Positions 50,999-59,213 of a stretch of DNA of 64,000 bases are shown here, in pieces; the first letter of the stretch is position 1; the number at the start of each line of letters is the position of its first letter. Origin of the DNA: G963668185 sp963668185 (GTDB lineage Bacteria; Chloroflexota; Dehalococcoidia; Lucifugimonadales; G963668185). The notes under the pieces were generated by a model, which was not told where the DNA came from, did not search any database, and saw only the letters and a program-made list of their open reading frames with translations. The translations under genes and the position numbers were made by a program. The DNA is taken from NCBI GenBank assembly GCA_963668185.1, contig OY764162.1:1054001-1118000 (forward strand). The letters are read 5' to 3'.

Positions 50999-51328
50999 TT
51001 GAGCAAGACGATAGCCGTAACCGACGACACCTTCGAAGACGAGGTCATCCAGTCCGACAACCCTGTGGTCGTGGACTTCTGGGCCGAATGGTGCGGCCCC
51101 TGCAAGGCGATCGCGCCGGTCGTGGACGAGTTGGCCGAGGAGTACGACGGCCGGGTGAAGTTCGCCAAGGTGGACGTGGACTCCAACCCCAGCACGCCCC
51201 AGAAGTTCGGCATCCGGGGCATTCCCGCGCTGCTCATCTTCAAGGACGGCGACAAGGTCGGCCAGTTGATCGGGGCGGCCCCGAAGGCCAAGCTGGTCCA
51301 GAGCATCGAAGCCGCTATGGCCGGCTAG
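50999..51328 (+). CDS. trxA: Thioredoxin
   Basis: 109 residues from TTG 50999 with AGGGAGAC upstream. VVVDFWAEWCGPCKAIAPVVDELA with WCGPC, FAKVDVDSNPSTPQKFGIRGIPALLIFKDG with the cis-Pro, and VGQLIGAAPKAKLVQSI make a canonical thioredoxin. It keeps cytoplasmic thiols reduced and may recycle the adjacent DsbA-like and glutaredoxin-like proteins. Third gene of a compact redox operon. Confidence 0.95.
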   Translation: MSKTIAVTDDTFEDEVIQSDNPVVVDFWAEWCGPCKAIAPVVDELAEEYDGRVKFAKVDVDSNPSTPQKFGIRGIPALLIFKDGDKVGQLIGAAPKAKLVQSIEAAMAG

Positions 51329-51366
51329 CCCATCAAGCCAATTCTCTAAGACCAAGGAACGTAACG

Positions 51367-52029
51367 ATGGCTACGGATACCAGGTACTCGGTCGAACTCG
51401 ACAGCAGGAGCGTGACCGGCAAGAAGGTTGGACGGCTCCGGCGGCAGGGGATCGTGCCCGTGCACCTCTACGGGGGCGAGAAGGCCCCGGTCTCGCTGCA
51501 GGCGGACGGACACACGCTTTCGATGATGCTTCCCGCAGTCGGCACCAACGTGCCCGTGGGCGTAAGCGTGCCCGGCGAGGACGGCGAGACGATCTGCTTC
51601 GTGCGCGAAGTGCAGCGGCACCCGGTGTCTGAAGACCTGCTGCACGTGGACTTCATGCGCGTGGACGCGGAGCAGCGCCTGCGCGCGGACGTGCCGCTCG
51701 TACTTCTGGGCGACGCTCCCGCGGTGCGGGACGGCGGCACGCTCGTCCAACAGATGTCGTCCGTGCCTGTGGAGGCTCTCCCGCTGGAGATGCCGGCGTC
51801 GATCGAGGTGGACGTTTCGGGGCTCGACGCATTCGACATGGTGGTCCAGATTAGCGACCTCACCACCGGCGCGAACGTCGACATCCTGGCGGAAGCCGGG
51901 GACGTGATCTGCCGCGTCCTGCCGCCGCGCAAGCTGGAGGAGGGCATCGACCTGATCGAGGGCGAGGTCGAGGAAGGCGCGGAGGCTGCCGAAGGCGAGG
52001 CCGCGGACGAGGAGTCGGCGTCCGAGTAA
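51367..52029 (+). CDS. rplY: 50S ribosomal protein L25/general stress protein Ctc
   Basis: 220 residues from ATG 51367. The N-terminal 5S-rRNA-binding domain (GKKVGRLRRQGIVPVHLYGGE) and the C-terminal TL5/CTC domain (HVDFMRVDAEQRLRADVPLVLLGDAPAVRDGG, VDVSGLDAFDMVVQISDL) are both present. An acidic Glu/Ala-rich tail closes it, as in the long Ctc form. It binds 5S rRNA on the large subunit. It lies 38 nt downstream of trxA and is convergent with the aminotransferase. Confidence 0.92.
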   Translation: MATDTRYSVELDSRSVTGKKVGRLRRQGIVPVHLYGGEKAPVSLQADGHTLSMMLPAVGTNVPVGVSVPGEDGETICFVREVQRHPVSEDLLHVDFMRVDAEQRLRADVPLVLLGDAPAVRDGGTLVQQMSSVPVEALPLEMPASIEVDVSGLDAFDMVVQISDLTTGANVDILAEAGDVICRVLPPRKLEEGIDLIEGEVEEGAEAAEGEAADEESASE

Positions 52030-52069
52030 CCCGCCCGCCGTTCTTCAGCCGGTCGGCTGTTGGCCTAAC

Positions 52070-53359
52070 CTAGCTCGCCCGGTTTTCAGACACCCGCCGG
52101 AACGCGCGGCCCAGACGTTCGCCGACTTCGTTCAGCTTGTCGAGCGGCGCGTTGCTGAAGGCCATGCGGATGTGCGAGGTGTCGTCCTCTTCGCCGCGGC
52201 GGAAGAACACGGAGCCGATCGGCATGACGAGCCCCTCTTCCGAGGAGCCCACGTCCAGCACTTCTCTCGCCGTCGCCCCGGCGCATTCGACCCACTGGAA
52301 GAACCCGCCCTGCGGCTCGCTGAAGCGCAGGTGGGGCTCGCAGTGCTCGGCGAGGGCGTTGGCCAGCACTTTGCTCTTCTCCGCGTAGATAGGCCGCATC
52401 CTGTCTAGGTGGTCGTCGAACTTACCCGAGGCGACCAGTTCCGCCAGCGCACGCAGCATGACCTGGTTGCCGCCCATGTCGAACCGCATCCGGCTGACCG
52501 ATTCCACGAAGTCGGGACGGCCCTGCACCCATCCCACGCGAAGCCCGGTGGCAATGGACTTGCTGAACGAGCCCAGCTTGAGCACGCCCTGCCCTTCCGC
52601 GACGGCGTAGATGGAGGATTGAGGCTCTTCGCCGAAGTACAGGTCTGCGTAGGCGGCGTCCTCCAGGATGATCACGCGGTGCGATGCGCAAAGCTCGATC
52701 AGTTCCGCCCTGCGCCGCGCCGACATCGTTACTCCCGAGGGGTTGTGGAAGTCGGCTATCGTGTAGAGGAACTTTACGGTGCCGCCCTCGGACCGGACGG
52801 CCTCGATCGCGTCCTTCGCGCCCTCGACGGAGATGCCCTCGTCGTCCATGGGCACGTCCACGATTCGCGCCTGGTAGCCGCGCATGGTGCGGATCGAGCC
52901 TGAGTAGCTGGGCCTCTCGGTGATGATGACGTCCCCCGGCTCGATGAAAGCCCTGCAGACGTTGTCGATCGTGCCGGAGCTGCCGTTGTTGAAGAGCAGG
53001 TTGTTGGCGTCCAAGGGAATGCCCTCGGTCCTGCTCAGCCGCTCGGCCATCGCCTCCTGCAAGCCGATAAACCCCATCCGGCCCCCGTACTCCAGGGCGT
53101 TCCGGGCGTCGGTCGCCAGCACGTTGTCCAGCGCGTCCCGCAGGTCCTGCACCGGCAGTGTGTCCGCGTCTGGAATGCCCGCGGCCAGCACGATGGGGTC
53201 CGGGTGGTCGGTCGGCGGCATCCATGACCGGCCAACGTCGGTCGGCGTGCCGGCGCCAATGGCAAGGGCGGCGCCGGCCAGCATGTCCGCTACGTCGACG
53301 TCCGCCCAGGGACTGGAGTGTTCGGTATGTCCGGCTTCGTCTCGACTTGAATGTTCCAA
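52070..53359 (-). CDS. PLP-dependent aminotransferase, class I/II
   Basis: 429 residues from ATG 53357-53359. Fold type I motifs: IVLAAGIPDADTLP, LEYGGRMGFIGLQEAMAERL, NNGSSGTIDNVCRAFIEPGDV, DFHNPSGVTMSARRRAELIEL, EDAAYADLYF, and the PLP-lysine in KLGSFSKSIATGLRVGWV. This resembles 2-aminoadipate/MocR-core aminotransferases without the GntR domain. The amino donor and acceptor are unknown. It follows panE-like and ligase genes on the same strand. Confidence 0.88.
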   Translation of the reverse strand: MEHSSRDEAGHTEHSSPWADVDVADMLAGAALAIGAGTPTDVGRSWMPPTDHPDPIVLAAGIPDADTLPVQDLRDALDNVLATDARNALEYGGRMGFIGLQEAMAERLSRTEGIPLDANNLLFNNGSSGTIDNVCRAFIEPGDVIITERPSYSGSIRTMRGYQARIVDVPMDDEGISVEGAKDAIEAVRSEGGTVKFLYTIADFHNPSGVTMSARRRAELIELCASHRVIILEDAAYADLYFGEEPQSSIYAVAEGQGVLKLGSFSKSIATGLRVGWVQGRPDFVESVSRMRFDMGGNQVMLRALAELVASGKFDDHLDRMRPIYAEKSKVLANALAEHCEPHLRFSEPQGGFFQWVECAGATAREVLDVGSSEEGLVMPIGSVFFRRGEEDDTSHIRMAFSNAPLDKLNEVGERLGRAFRRVSENRAS

Positions 53360-53402
53360 GGTCTCTCCTCCCGGCAGGGGCGAGGTTTAAGTGTGCTCGG
53401 AA

Positions 53403-54380
53403 TCATCTTACAGGAGCGATTCGGGCGGCCAAAAGATTTGTGCAGGCGTAAACGGCGCGGGTGTTGGTCATGGGCAGGCCCAGCTTATCGCCGAGCTCCA
53501 CGACCGCGCCAACGACGCTCTCCACCTCAAGCGGGCGGCCCGATTCCACGTCCTGCAACATCGAGGTCTTGTGCTCTCCGACGGCTTCGGCCCCTGCCAG
53601 CCTTCGCTCGACGGAGATCGGAATCCTCACGCCGAGGGCGTCGGCTACGGCGTCGGCCTCCTCCATGACGGCGCGCGCCAGCGCCCTCGTGCCGGGATGG
53701 GCGGCGATGTGGACCATCGTCGCGCCGGTAAGGGCGCTGATTGGATTGAACGCGACGTTGCCGAGCAGCTTGATCCAGAGGTCGCGCCGTATGCGGGCGC
53801 TGACGGGGGACTTGAGGCCGGCCGATATGATCGCCCGCGAAAGCTCGCGGCACCTGTCCGACCTCTCGCCGTCCAGCTCGCCCAGCGAGAAGCGGTTGCC
53901 CTCCAGGTGGTGTATGACGCCCGGCTCGGCGATGACCGTGGTGGGATAAACGACGCAGCCGATGATGCGCTCCGGCGCGATTGCGTCCGAGATGACGCCG
54001 CCGGGATCGAGGCTCTCCAGTTGCGTCCCGTCCAAAGGGCCGCCGTGACGCTGGAAGTACCACCAGGGGATGCCGTTCTGCGCTGAGACGACGGCGGTGT
54101 TCGAGCCGAGCATCGGCCCGACGCGCCCGACGATTCCGGGCAGCGAGTGCGCCTTCACCGTCAGGAACAGGTAGTCAACCTCGCCCACTTTCGCCGGGTC
54201 GTCGGTTGCGCGCACCTGGACGGTGTACTCGTCCTCCGCCTCCCTGACTCGCACGCCGCTACGGTGCATCGCGTCGAGGTGCGGCCCCCGGGCGATCAGC
54301 GTGACGTCCACGCCGGCCCGCGCCAGCTTCGCGCCCAGGAACGCCCCTATCGCGCCGGCGCCGAAGATCGCTATCTTCAC
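53403..54380 (-). CDS. 2-dehydropantoate 2-reductase family protein (PanE-like)
   Basis: 325 residues from GTG 54378-54380, which overlaps the ligase stop (GTGA); the longer open frame upstream is a shadow of the ligase gene. The NADP Rossmann motif IAIFGAGAIGAFLGAKLARAG leads. Then come VKAHSLPGIVG, SAQNGIPWW, NRFSLGEL, the catalytic Lys in RIRRDLWIKLLGNVAFNPISALTGA, and KTSMLQDVESGRPLEVE. Classical PanE makes pantoate. The neighbouring acyl-CoA ligase and aminotransferase make a role on another 2-keto acid possible. Confidence 0.85.
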   Translation of the reverse strand: MKIAIFGAGAIGAFLGAKLARAGVDVTLIARGPHLDAMHRSGVRVREAEDEYTVQVRATDDPAKVGEVDYLFLTVKAHSLPGIVGRVGPMLGSNTAVVSAQNGIPWWYFQRHGGPLDGTQLESLDPGGVISDAIAPERIIGCVVYPTTVIAEPGVIHHLEGNRFSLGELDGERSDRCRELSRAIISAGLKSPVSARIRRDLWIKLLGNVAFNPISALTGATMVHIAAHPGTRALARAVMEEADAVADALGVRIPISVERRLAGAEAVGEHKTSMLQDVESGRPLEVESVVGAVVELGDKLGLPMTNTRAVYACTNLLAARIAPVR

Positions 54381-55888
54381 GCGTTCGTCCCCAGCACTGC
54401 CTCGGCCACCAGCCTGCGCTGCACCTTGCCTGTGGCCGTCTTCGGTATCTGGTCCAGGATGTGGATCTTGCGCGGGGCCTTGAACGCGGCGACGCGGTCC
54501 CGGCAGTGGCGGATCAGGTCTCGCTCCGTGGCCGCGCCCGCGAGCACGACCGCTGCCGCCGGCTCCTCGCCGTGCATCGGGTGCGGCGCGGCGAAGCACA
54601 CGGCCTCGGCGACCGCCGGGTGCGCCATCAGCACTTGGTCGAGCTCCCACGGAGAAATCTTCTCGCCGCTGCGGTTGATCAGCTCCTTCAGCCGTCCCGT
54701 AAGCGTGAGGTAGCCTTGTTCGTCCAGCGTGCCTTCGTCGCCCGTTCGGAACCAGCCGCCGGCGAACGAGTCCGCGTTGGCCTGCGGGTTGTCTTCGTAG
54801 CCGTCGATCACGTTGCGGCCCCTGATTACCACCTCTCCCCTGTCGCCTCCGGGCAGCAGCCGGCCAGCGTCGTCCATGATCGCGACCTCTACGCCCGTGC
54901 CGGGGCCGACCGATCCCGGCAGCCGCTCGCCGGGCGGCAGCGGGTTCGACGTCATCTGGTGCGCGGCCTCGGTCATGCCGTACGCCTCCAGCGCCGGCAC
55001 GCCGAAGCGGTCCTCCATCGCCAGCATCACGTCGGCCGCCAATGGGGAACTGCACGACCTGATGAACCGGAGTTCCTGAGGTACGGCGGGCGGCTGGTTC
55101 GCGCTGCGGGCCAGGAGGGCCTGGTGCATGCTGGGCACTGCCGTGAACCACGACACGCCGTACCGCTCGGCCATGGGCCAGAAGCCGTTGGCCGAGAACC
55201 GCGGCGGCGCTACGACCGTGCCGCCGGAGAGCAGGGCCGCCAGCAGGGAGGCGACGATGCCGTGGACGTGGAACAAAGGCATCACGCACAAGGACACGTC
55301 TTCCGGTGTGAGCGCATAAGTGTCCCTGATGTTCACGGCGGAGGCGGCAAGGTTCTTGTGGCGCAGCGGCACGCGCTTGGGGCGGCTGGTGGTGCCGCTC
55401 GTGTGCAGGACCAGCGCGGGATCGTCCGGAGCCGGGCGCTCGGTCGTGGCGCAGGATGCCGGTTGCCGGCAGGTCAGCGTCACCGCGCCGTCCGAGTCGC
55501 ATGAGGCCGCGATTTGAAGCACGCCGTCGAGGGCGACGCCGCGGGCCGCCTCGCCGTCATCGGCGGGCGTGATCAGCGCCTTGTGGCTCGTGTCCTCCAT
55601 GTAAAACCTGAACTCTTCCGGGCGGTAGCCGGGGTTCAGGGGGCCTGCGGTCGCCACCGACGATACCCCCAGGAACGCCACGATGGCCTCGATGCCGTTC
55701 GGGAGGGCGAACAGGACGCGGTCTTCCCTGGCGACGCCAAGCCCTCGGAGTTGCTCGCCGAGGTCGTGGACCTGGCGCCGGAGGTCTTCGTAGGTGAGCG
55801 ATGGGCCGTCCGGCGCCAGGAGGGCGATGTCTCCAGGCTTGCCCACCTCAAGCAGGTCGAGCAGCGTCTCCGGTTTCGGTGAGGTCAA
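54377..55888 (-). CDS. AMP-forming acyl-CoA synthetase
   Basis: 503 residues from TTG 55886-55888 with GGAG seven bases upstream. ANL superfamily motifs: LHTSGTTSRPKRVPL (P-loop), MPLFHVHGIVASLLAALLSGGTVV, EAYGMTEAAHQMTSNP, GWFRTGDEGTLDEQGYLTLTGRLKELINRSGEKISPWELDQVL, and the C-terminal Lys in IPKTATGKVQRRLV. It activates a carboxylic acid as CoA thioester; the acid is unknown. First gene of a three-gene minus-strand operon with panE-like and aminotransferase genes. Confidence 0.92.
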   Translation of the reverse strand: MTSPKPETLLDLLEVGKPGDIALLAPDGPSLTYEDLRRQVHDLGEQLRGLGVAREDRVLFALPNGIEAIVAFLGVSSVATAGPLNPGYRPEEFRFYMEDTSHKALITPADDGEAARGVALDGVLQIAASCDSDGAVTLTCRQPASCATTERPAPDDPALVLHTSGTTSRPKRVPLRHKNLAASAVNIRDTYALTPEDVSLCVMPLFHVHGIVASLLAALLSGGTVVAPPRFSANGFWPMAERYGVSWFTAVPSMHQALLARSANQPPAVPQELRFIRSCSSPLAADVMLAMEDRFGVPALEAYGMTEAAHQMTSNPLPPGERLPGSVGPGTGVEVAIMDDAGRLLPGGDRGEVVIRGRNVIDGYEDNPQANADSFAGGWFRTGDEGTLDEQGYLTLTGRLKELINRSGEKISPWELDQVLMAHPAVAEAVCFAAPHPMHGEEPAAAVVLAGAATERDLIRHCRDRVAAFKAPRKIHILDQIPKTATGKVQRRLVAEAVLGTNA

Positions 55889-56015
55889 AGGCGTTCTCCG
55901 CTTTTATCGATTTGCGGCGGCTTTCGGGAATGTTCCGGGCGCGTCTCACGCCGCCTGCGAATGCTAGCACAACGGGACTCGCCAGCACGGCTTGCGTGTG
56001 TTGTAGACTGATTCA

Positions 56016-59000
56016 ATGAATAAGCCAGACCACAGCAGGGTCTATCTGGAAGAGTACGGCCCGCCGGCATTTCACAGGCTTCAAGAGATCGTCGCCTCGC
56101 TCAAGCGGGACGATCCTTTCGCGCCCGTGACCGTCGTGGTTCCGACGCGATACGCGTCGATTGCGGTGAGGCGCGCGCTGGCCGGCGAAGACGGGATCGC
56201 GAACGCGCGGTTCATGACGATGTCCGACCTGGCGGGCGTGCTGGGAGAGTCGAGCGCGGCGAGCGCCGGCGGGCGGCTGCTAACGCGGCACGTGGAGATG
56301 GCCGCGATACGAGCGACAGCCGCGGGCGTCGATCCCAACGGCCCGTTGGCCGCCGTCGCTGGGCATCAGAGGTTCCAGGCGTCGCTGCGCAACACGTTCG
56401 GAAACCTGGACCGTACCGGAGATGCCGCGCTGCGCAGGCTGGAGGCGCTGGAAGACTTTCGCTCGGACGTGGCGCGGTGGTATCGCCGGTACAGGGATAC
56501 CGTCGCCGACTGCTACGGAGGCGAGCGCATGGCGGAGGAGGCGGCCATGGCAGTAGCCGCCGGCGGCGCGGGGGTTCTCCACGAGATCGGTCACGTGATC
56601 CTGTACCTGCTCCACGACCTGTCGCCGGGGGAGATGCGGTTGGCGGAGGCGCTGTATGGGACGGGGCGTTGCGCCGTCGTCGCCGGGCTGGTGGAGGACG
56701 ACGCGGCGGACGCTTCGACGCGGCAACTGGTCGTGTCGCTGCGCCTGGAGGAGCCGCAACTTGCCGGCGAGGCTGACGGCGACGGCGCGGCGCGGACGGA
56801 CAGGCGCGTCGTCAGCGCGCCGGACGCGGTGGAAGAAATCAGGCACGCCGTCCGAAGCATCGTCGAAAGCGCGCAGCAAGGCGTTCCGTTCCACAGGTCC
56901 GCCGTGCTCTACCGGCAGGCCGAGCCGTACGCGCAGTTGGCAGCCGGTCAACTGGGGTTCGCGGGGATACCGACCGCCGGGCCGGGGCACAGGCGGCTCG
57001 GCGATACGCCGCCCGGCAAGCTCCTGGGCCTGCTGCTGCAAGCGGTCGATGAAGACCTGGGCAGGTCCGCCGTGCTTCGCTGGATCGCGGAGGCGCCGGT
57101 GCGGGACCCGCGCACAGGGCGCGCCGCGTACGACGATCTGCGCCTGTGGGAACGCGCGTCGGGGCAGGCCGGGATCGTCGGCGGCGAAGACCGGTGGTCG
57201 AGCGGCCTGGACAAGTACCGCACGGGGCTGAGGAGGCGGATCGCTTCCCTGGGAGACGACGATGAAACCACGCCCGCGACGCTCGCCGGCCTCGAAATGC
57301 TGTACGAATCGACGGGACGCCTGAAGTCGTTCATCGAGGCGCTGGCCGCCGACGCCGCGCCGCCGAAGTCGGGCGGCTTCCGAGCGCGCGCGGACTGGTG
57401 CAAGACGCTGCTGGACAGGTACGCGCACGACGTCGATTCCTGGCCCGATGACGGGCGGGACGCGCTCAACGCTCTACTGAAGAGCCTGGACGAGATCGCC
57501 GATCTTGACGCGAGGTTCCACGGCGCAGGCCCGGCTGAGTTCGACCTGCACCTGCGGGAGGCGCTCTCCGCGCGGTCCGGAAGCCTGGGCCGCCTGGGGA
57601 CGGGCGTGTTCGTGGGGCCGCTGAACGCCGCGCAGGGCATGGAGTTCGACGCGGTGTATATCGTCGGCATGGCCGAGGGAGCGCTCCCGCAGCGCGTCGC
57701 AGACGATCCGATACTGCCGGACCGGCTGCTGAGCAGCGCGGACGGCGGCGGGCAGCGAGGCCGCTCCGCGGAGCGCGAGGCACGGGACAGGCGCGCGTAC
57801 CTGTGCGCCCTGTCTGCGGGCCGCTCCGTCGTGCTGAGCTATCCCCGCGCCGAACCCGGCGGCCAGCGCAAGCAGCACCCGTCTCCGTGGATGCTGGACG
57901 CCGCCCGCGAGCTTCACGGCGGGCAGGTTACCTCCGAGGGCCTGTCCCGGCTCTCCCGCGAGCCGTGGCTGACGGTCATCGAGTCGGCGGTGCAGGGCCT
58001 CGATCACGCCGGCGCCATCGCGCCCGCCGACACGCACGACTACGACCTCGCCTCTGTGAGCGAGTGGCGAAAGGCGCGGCCAAACCTGCGGGGCCACTTC
58101 CTCGCCGCCCAGGAGCCGATGCGCCGCGCGCTCGCGATGGAGAACGGACGCTTGGGCAGACGGTTCACCGAGTGGGACGGGAACGTGTCGGCGGGCGCGC
58201 GGGCGAGCGGCGGGCTGTCCCGCCAGTTCGCCGGGCCCGTCTCCCCGACGAGCCTCCAGAGGTGGGCGACGTGCCCGTTCATGTACTTCATGGGCGACTT
58301 GCTCAAGGTATCCGCGCCGGACGCCCCGGCGGAGGAGCTTTCGATCTCGCCCCTGGACAAGGGGGGACTGGTGCACCGCATCCTGGAGCAGTTCGTCTCG
58401 GACGCGATGGAGGCAGGCGGCGTTCCGTCGCCGGGCGAACCCTGGAGCGCCGAGAGCCGGGCGCGGCTGCGCGAGATCGCGGGCCGCGCGTTCGCGGAGG
58501 CGGAAACCGATGGCGTTACGGGCAGGCCGCTGCTGTGGCGCGTCGCCAGGGATGAGATTCTCGAAGACCTCGACAGGTTTCTGGAAGAGGACACTTTGTG
58601 GAGGGCCGAAGGTTGGGTAACCAGGGCGGTCGAACTCACCTTCGGCTTGTCTGAAAGCGAAGGGCTGCGGGCCGCGACGGTCGAGTTGCCCGGCGCGGGC
58701 GCGCTCACGTTCCGCGGCAAGATCGACCGGGTGGACATCGGCGCGGACGGGAAGACGGCAACGGTCATCGACTACAAGACGGGCGGCGCGTCCGCGTACC
58801 GCAGCAGGATGAAGAACGATCCGGTTGACCGGGGCCGCCGCCTTCAACTGCCGGTGTACGCGGCCGCGGTCCGCGCCGCCGAGGGGCTGCCGGACAGCGT
58901 TCGCGGCTTCTTCTGGTTCGTGACCGAGCGCGGCAAGTTCGAGAAGGTTCCCGCGGACCTGGACGACGAGGATGTTCAGGAACGCTTCGGGGAGGTCGTC

Positions 59001-59210
59001 GGCGTCATCTCGTCCGGAATCGCGGCGGGCGCGTTCCCGGCCAACCCCGGCCCTGAGGACAGGGGCAGTTGGGAGAACTGCCGGTACTGCGACTTCGACA
59101 GGGTCTGCCCGTCCAACCGGCTCCGGCTGCGGGAGCGCAAGAAGTCGGACGACGCCGCGCTGGACTACACCACGCTCGCGGACACGGCATGGCCGGATGA
59201 GGGGGAGTAG
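56016..59210 (+). CDS. addB: AddB-like helicase-nuclease subunit (PD-(D/E)xK family)
   Basis: 1064 residues from ATG 56016. There is no clear ribosome-binding site; TAGACT, a possible -10 box, lies only 7 nt upstream, so the mRNA may be leaderless. The N-terminal region is a degenerate helicase fold (VVVPTRYASIAVRRALAG). The C-terminal nuclease has FRGKIDRVDIG and TVIDYKTGGASAY. The Fe-S staple consists of Cys in RWATCPFMYFM and Cys-X2-Cys-X5-Cys in CRYCDFDRVC. These are AddB traits. With AddA it resects double-strand breaks and degrades foreign linear DNA. The AddA gene starts 4 nt after its stop. Confidence 0.88.
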   Translation: MNKPDHSRVYLEEYGPPAFHRLQEIVASLKRDDPFAPVTVVVPTRYASIAVRRALAGEDGIANARFMTMSDLAGVLGESSAASAGGRLLTRHVEMAAIRATAAGVDPNGPLAAVAGHQRFQASLRNTFGNLDRTGDAALRRLEALEDFRSDVARWYRRYRDTVADCYGGERMAEEAAMAVAAGGAGVLHEIGHVILYLLHDLSPGEMRLAEALYGTGRCAVVAGLVEDDAADASTRQLVVSLRLEEPQLAGEADGDGAARTDRRVVSAPDAVEEIRHAVRSIVESAQQGVPFHRSAVLYRQAEPYAQLAAGQLGFAGIPTAGPGHRRLGDTPPGKLLGLLLQAVDEDLGRSAVLRWIAEAPVRDPRTGRAAYDDLRLWERASGQAGIVGGEDRWSSGLDKYRTGLRRRIASLGDDDETTPATLAGLEMLYESTGRLKSFIEALAADAAPPKSGGFRARADWCKTLLDRYAHDVDSWPDDGRDALNALLKSLDEIADLDARFHGAGPAEFDLHLREALSARSGSLGRLGTGVFVGPLNAAQGMEFDAVYIVGMAEGALPQRVADDPILPDRLLSSADGGGQRGRSAEREARDRRAYLCALSAGRSVVLSYPRAEPGGQRKQHPSPWMLDAARELHGGQVTSEGLSRLSREPWLTVIESAVQGLDHAGAIAPADTHDYDLASVSEWRKARPNLRGHFLAAQEPMRRALAMENGRLGRRFTEWDGNVSAGARASGGLSRQFAGPVSPTSLQRWATCPFMYFMGDLLKVSAPDAPAEELSISPLDKGGLVHRILEQFVSDAMEAGGVPSPGEPWSAESRARLREIAGRAFAEAETDGVTGRPLLWRVARDEILEDLDRFLEEDTLWRAEGWVTRAVELTFGLSESEGLRAATVELPGAGALTFRGKIDRVDIGADGKTATVIDYKTGGASAYRSRMKNDPVDRGRRLQLPVYAAAVRAAEGLPDSVRGFFWFVTERGKFEKVPADLDDEDVQERFGEVVGVISSGIAAGAFPANPGPEDRGSWENCRYCDFDRVCPSNRLRLRERKKSDDAALDYTTLADTAWPDEGE

Positions 59211-59213
59211 CGC

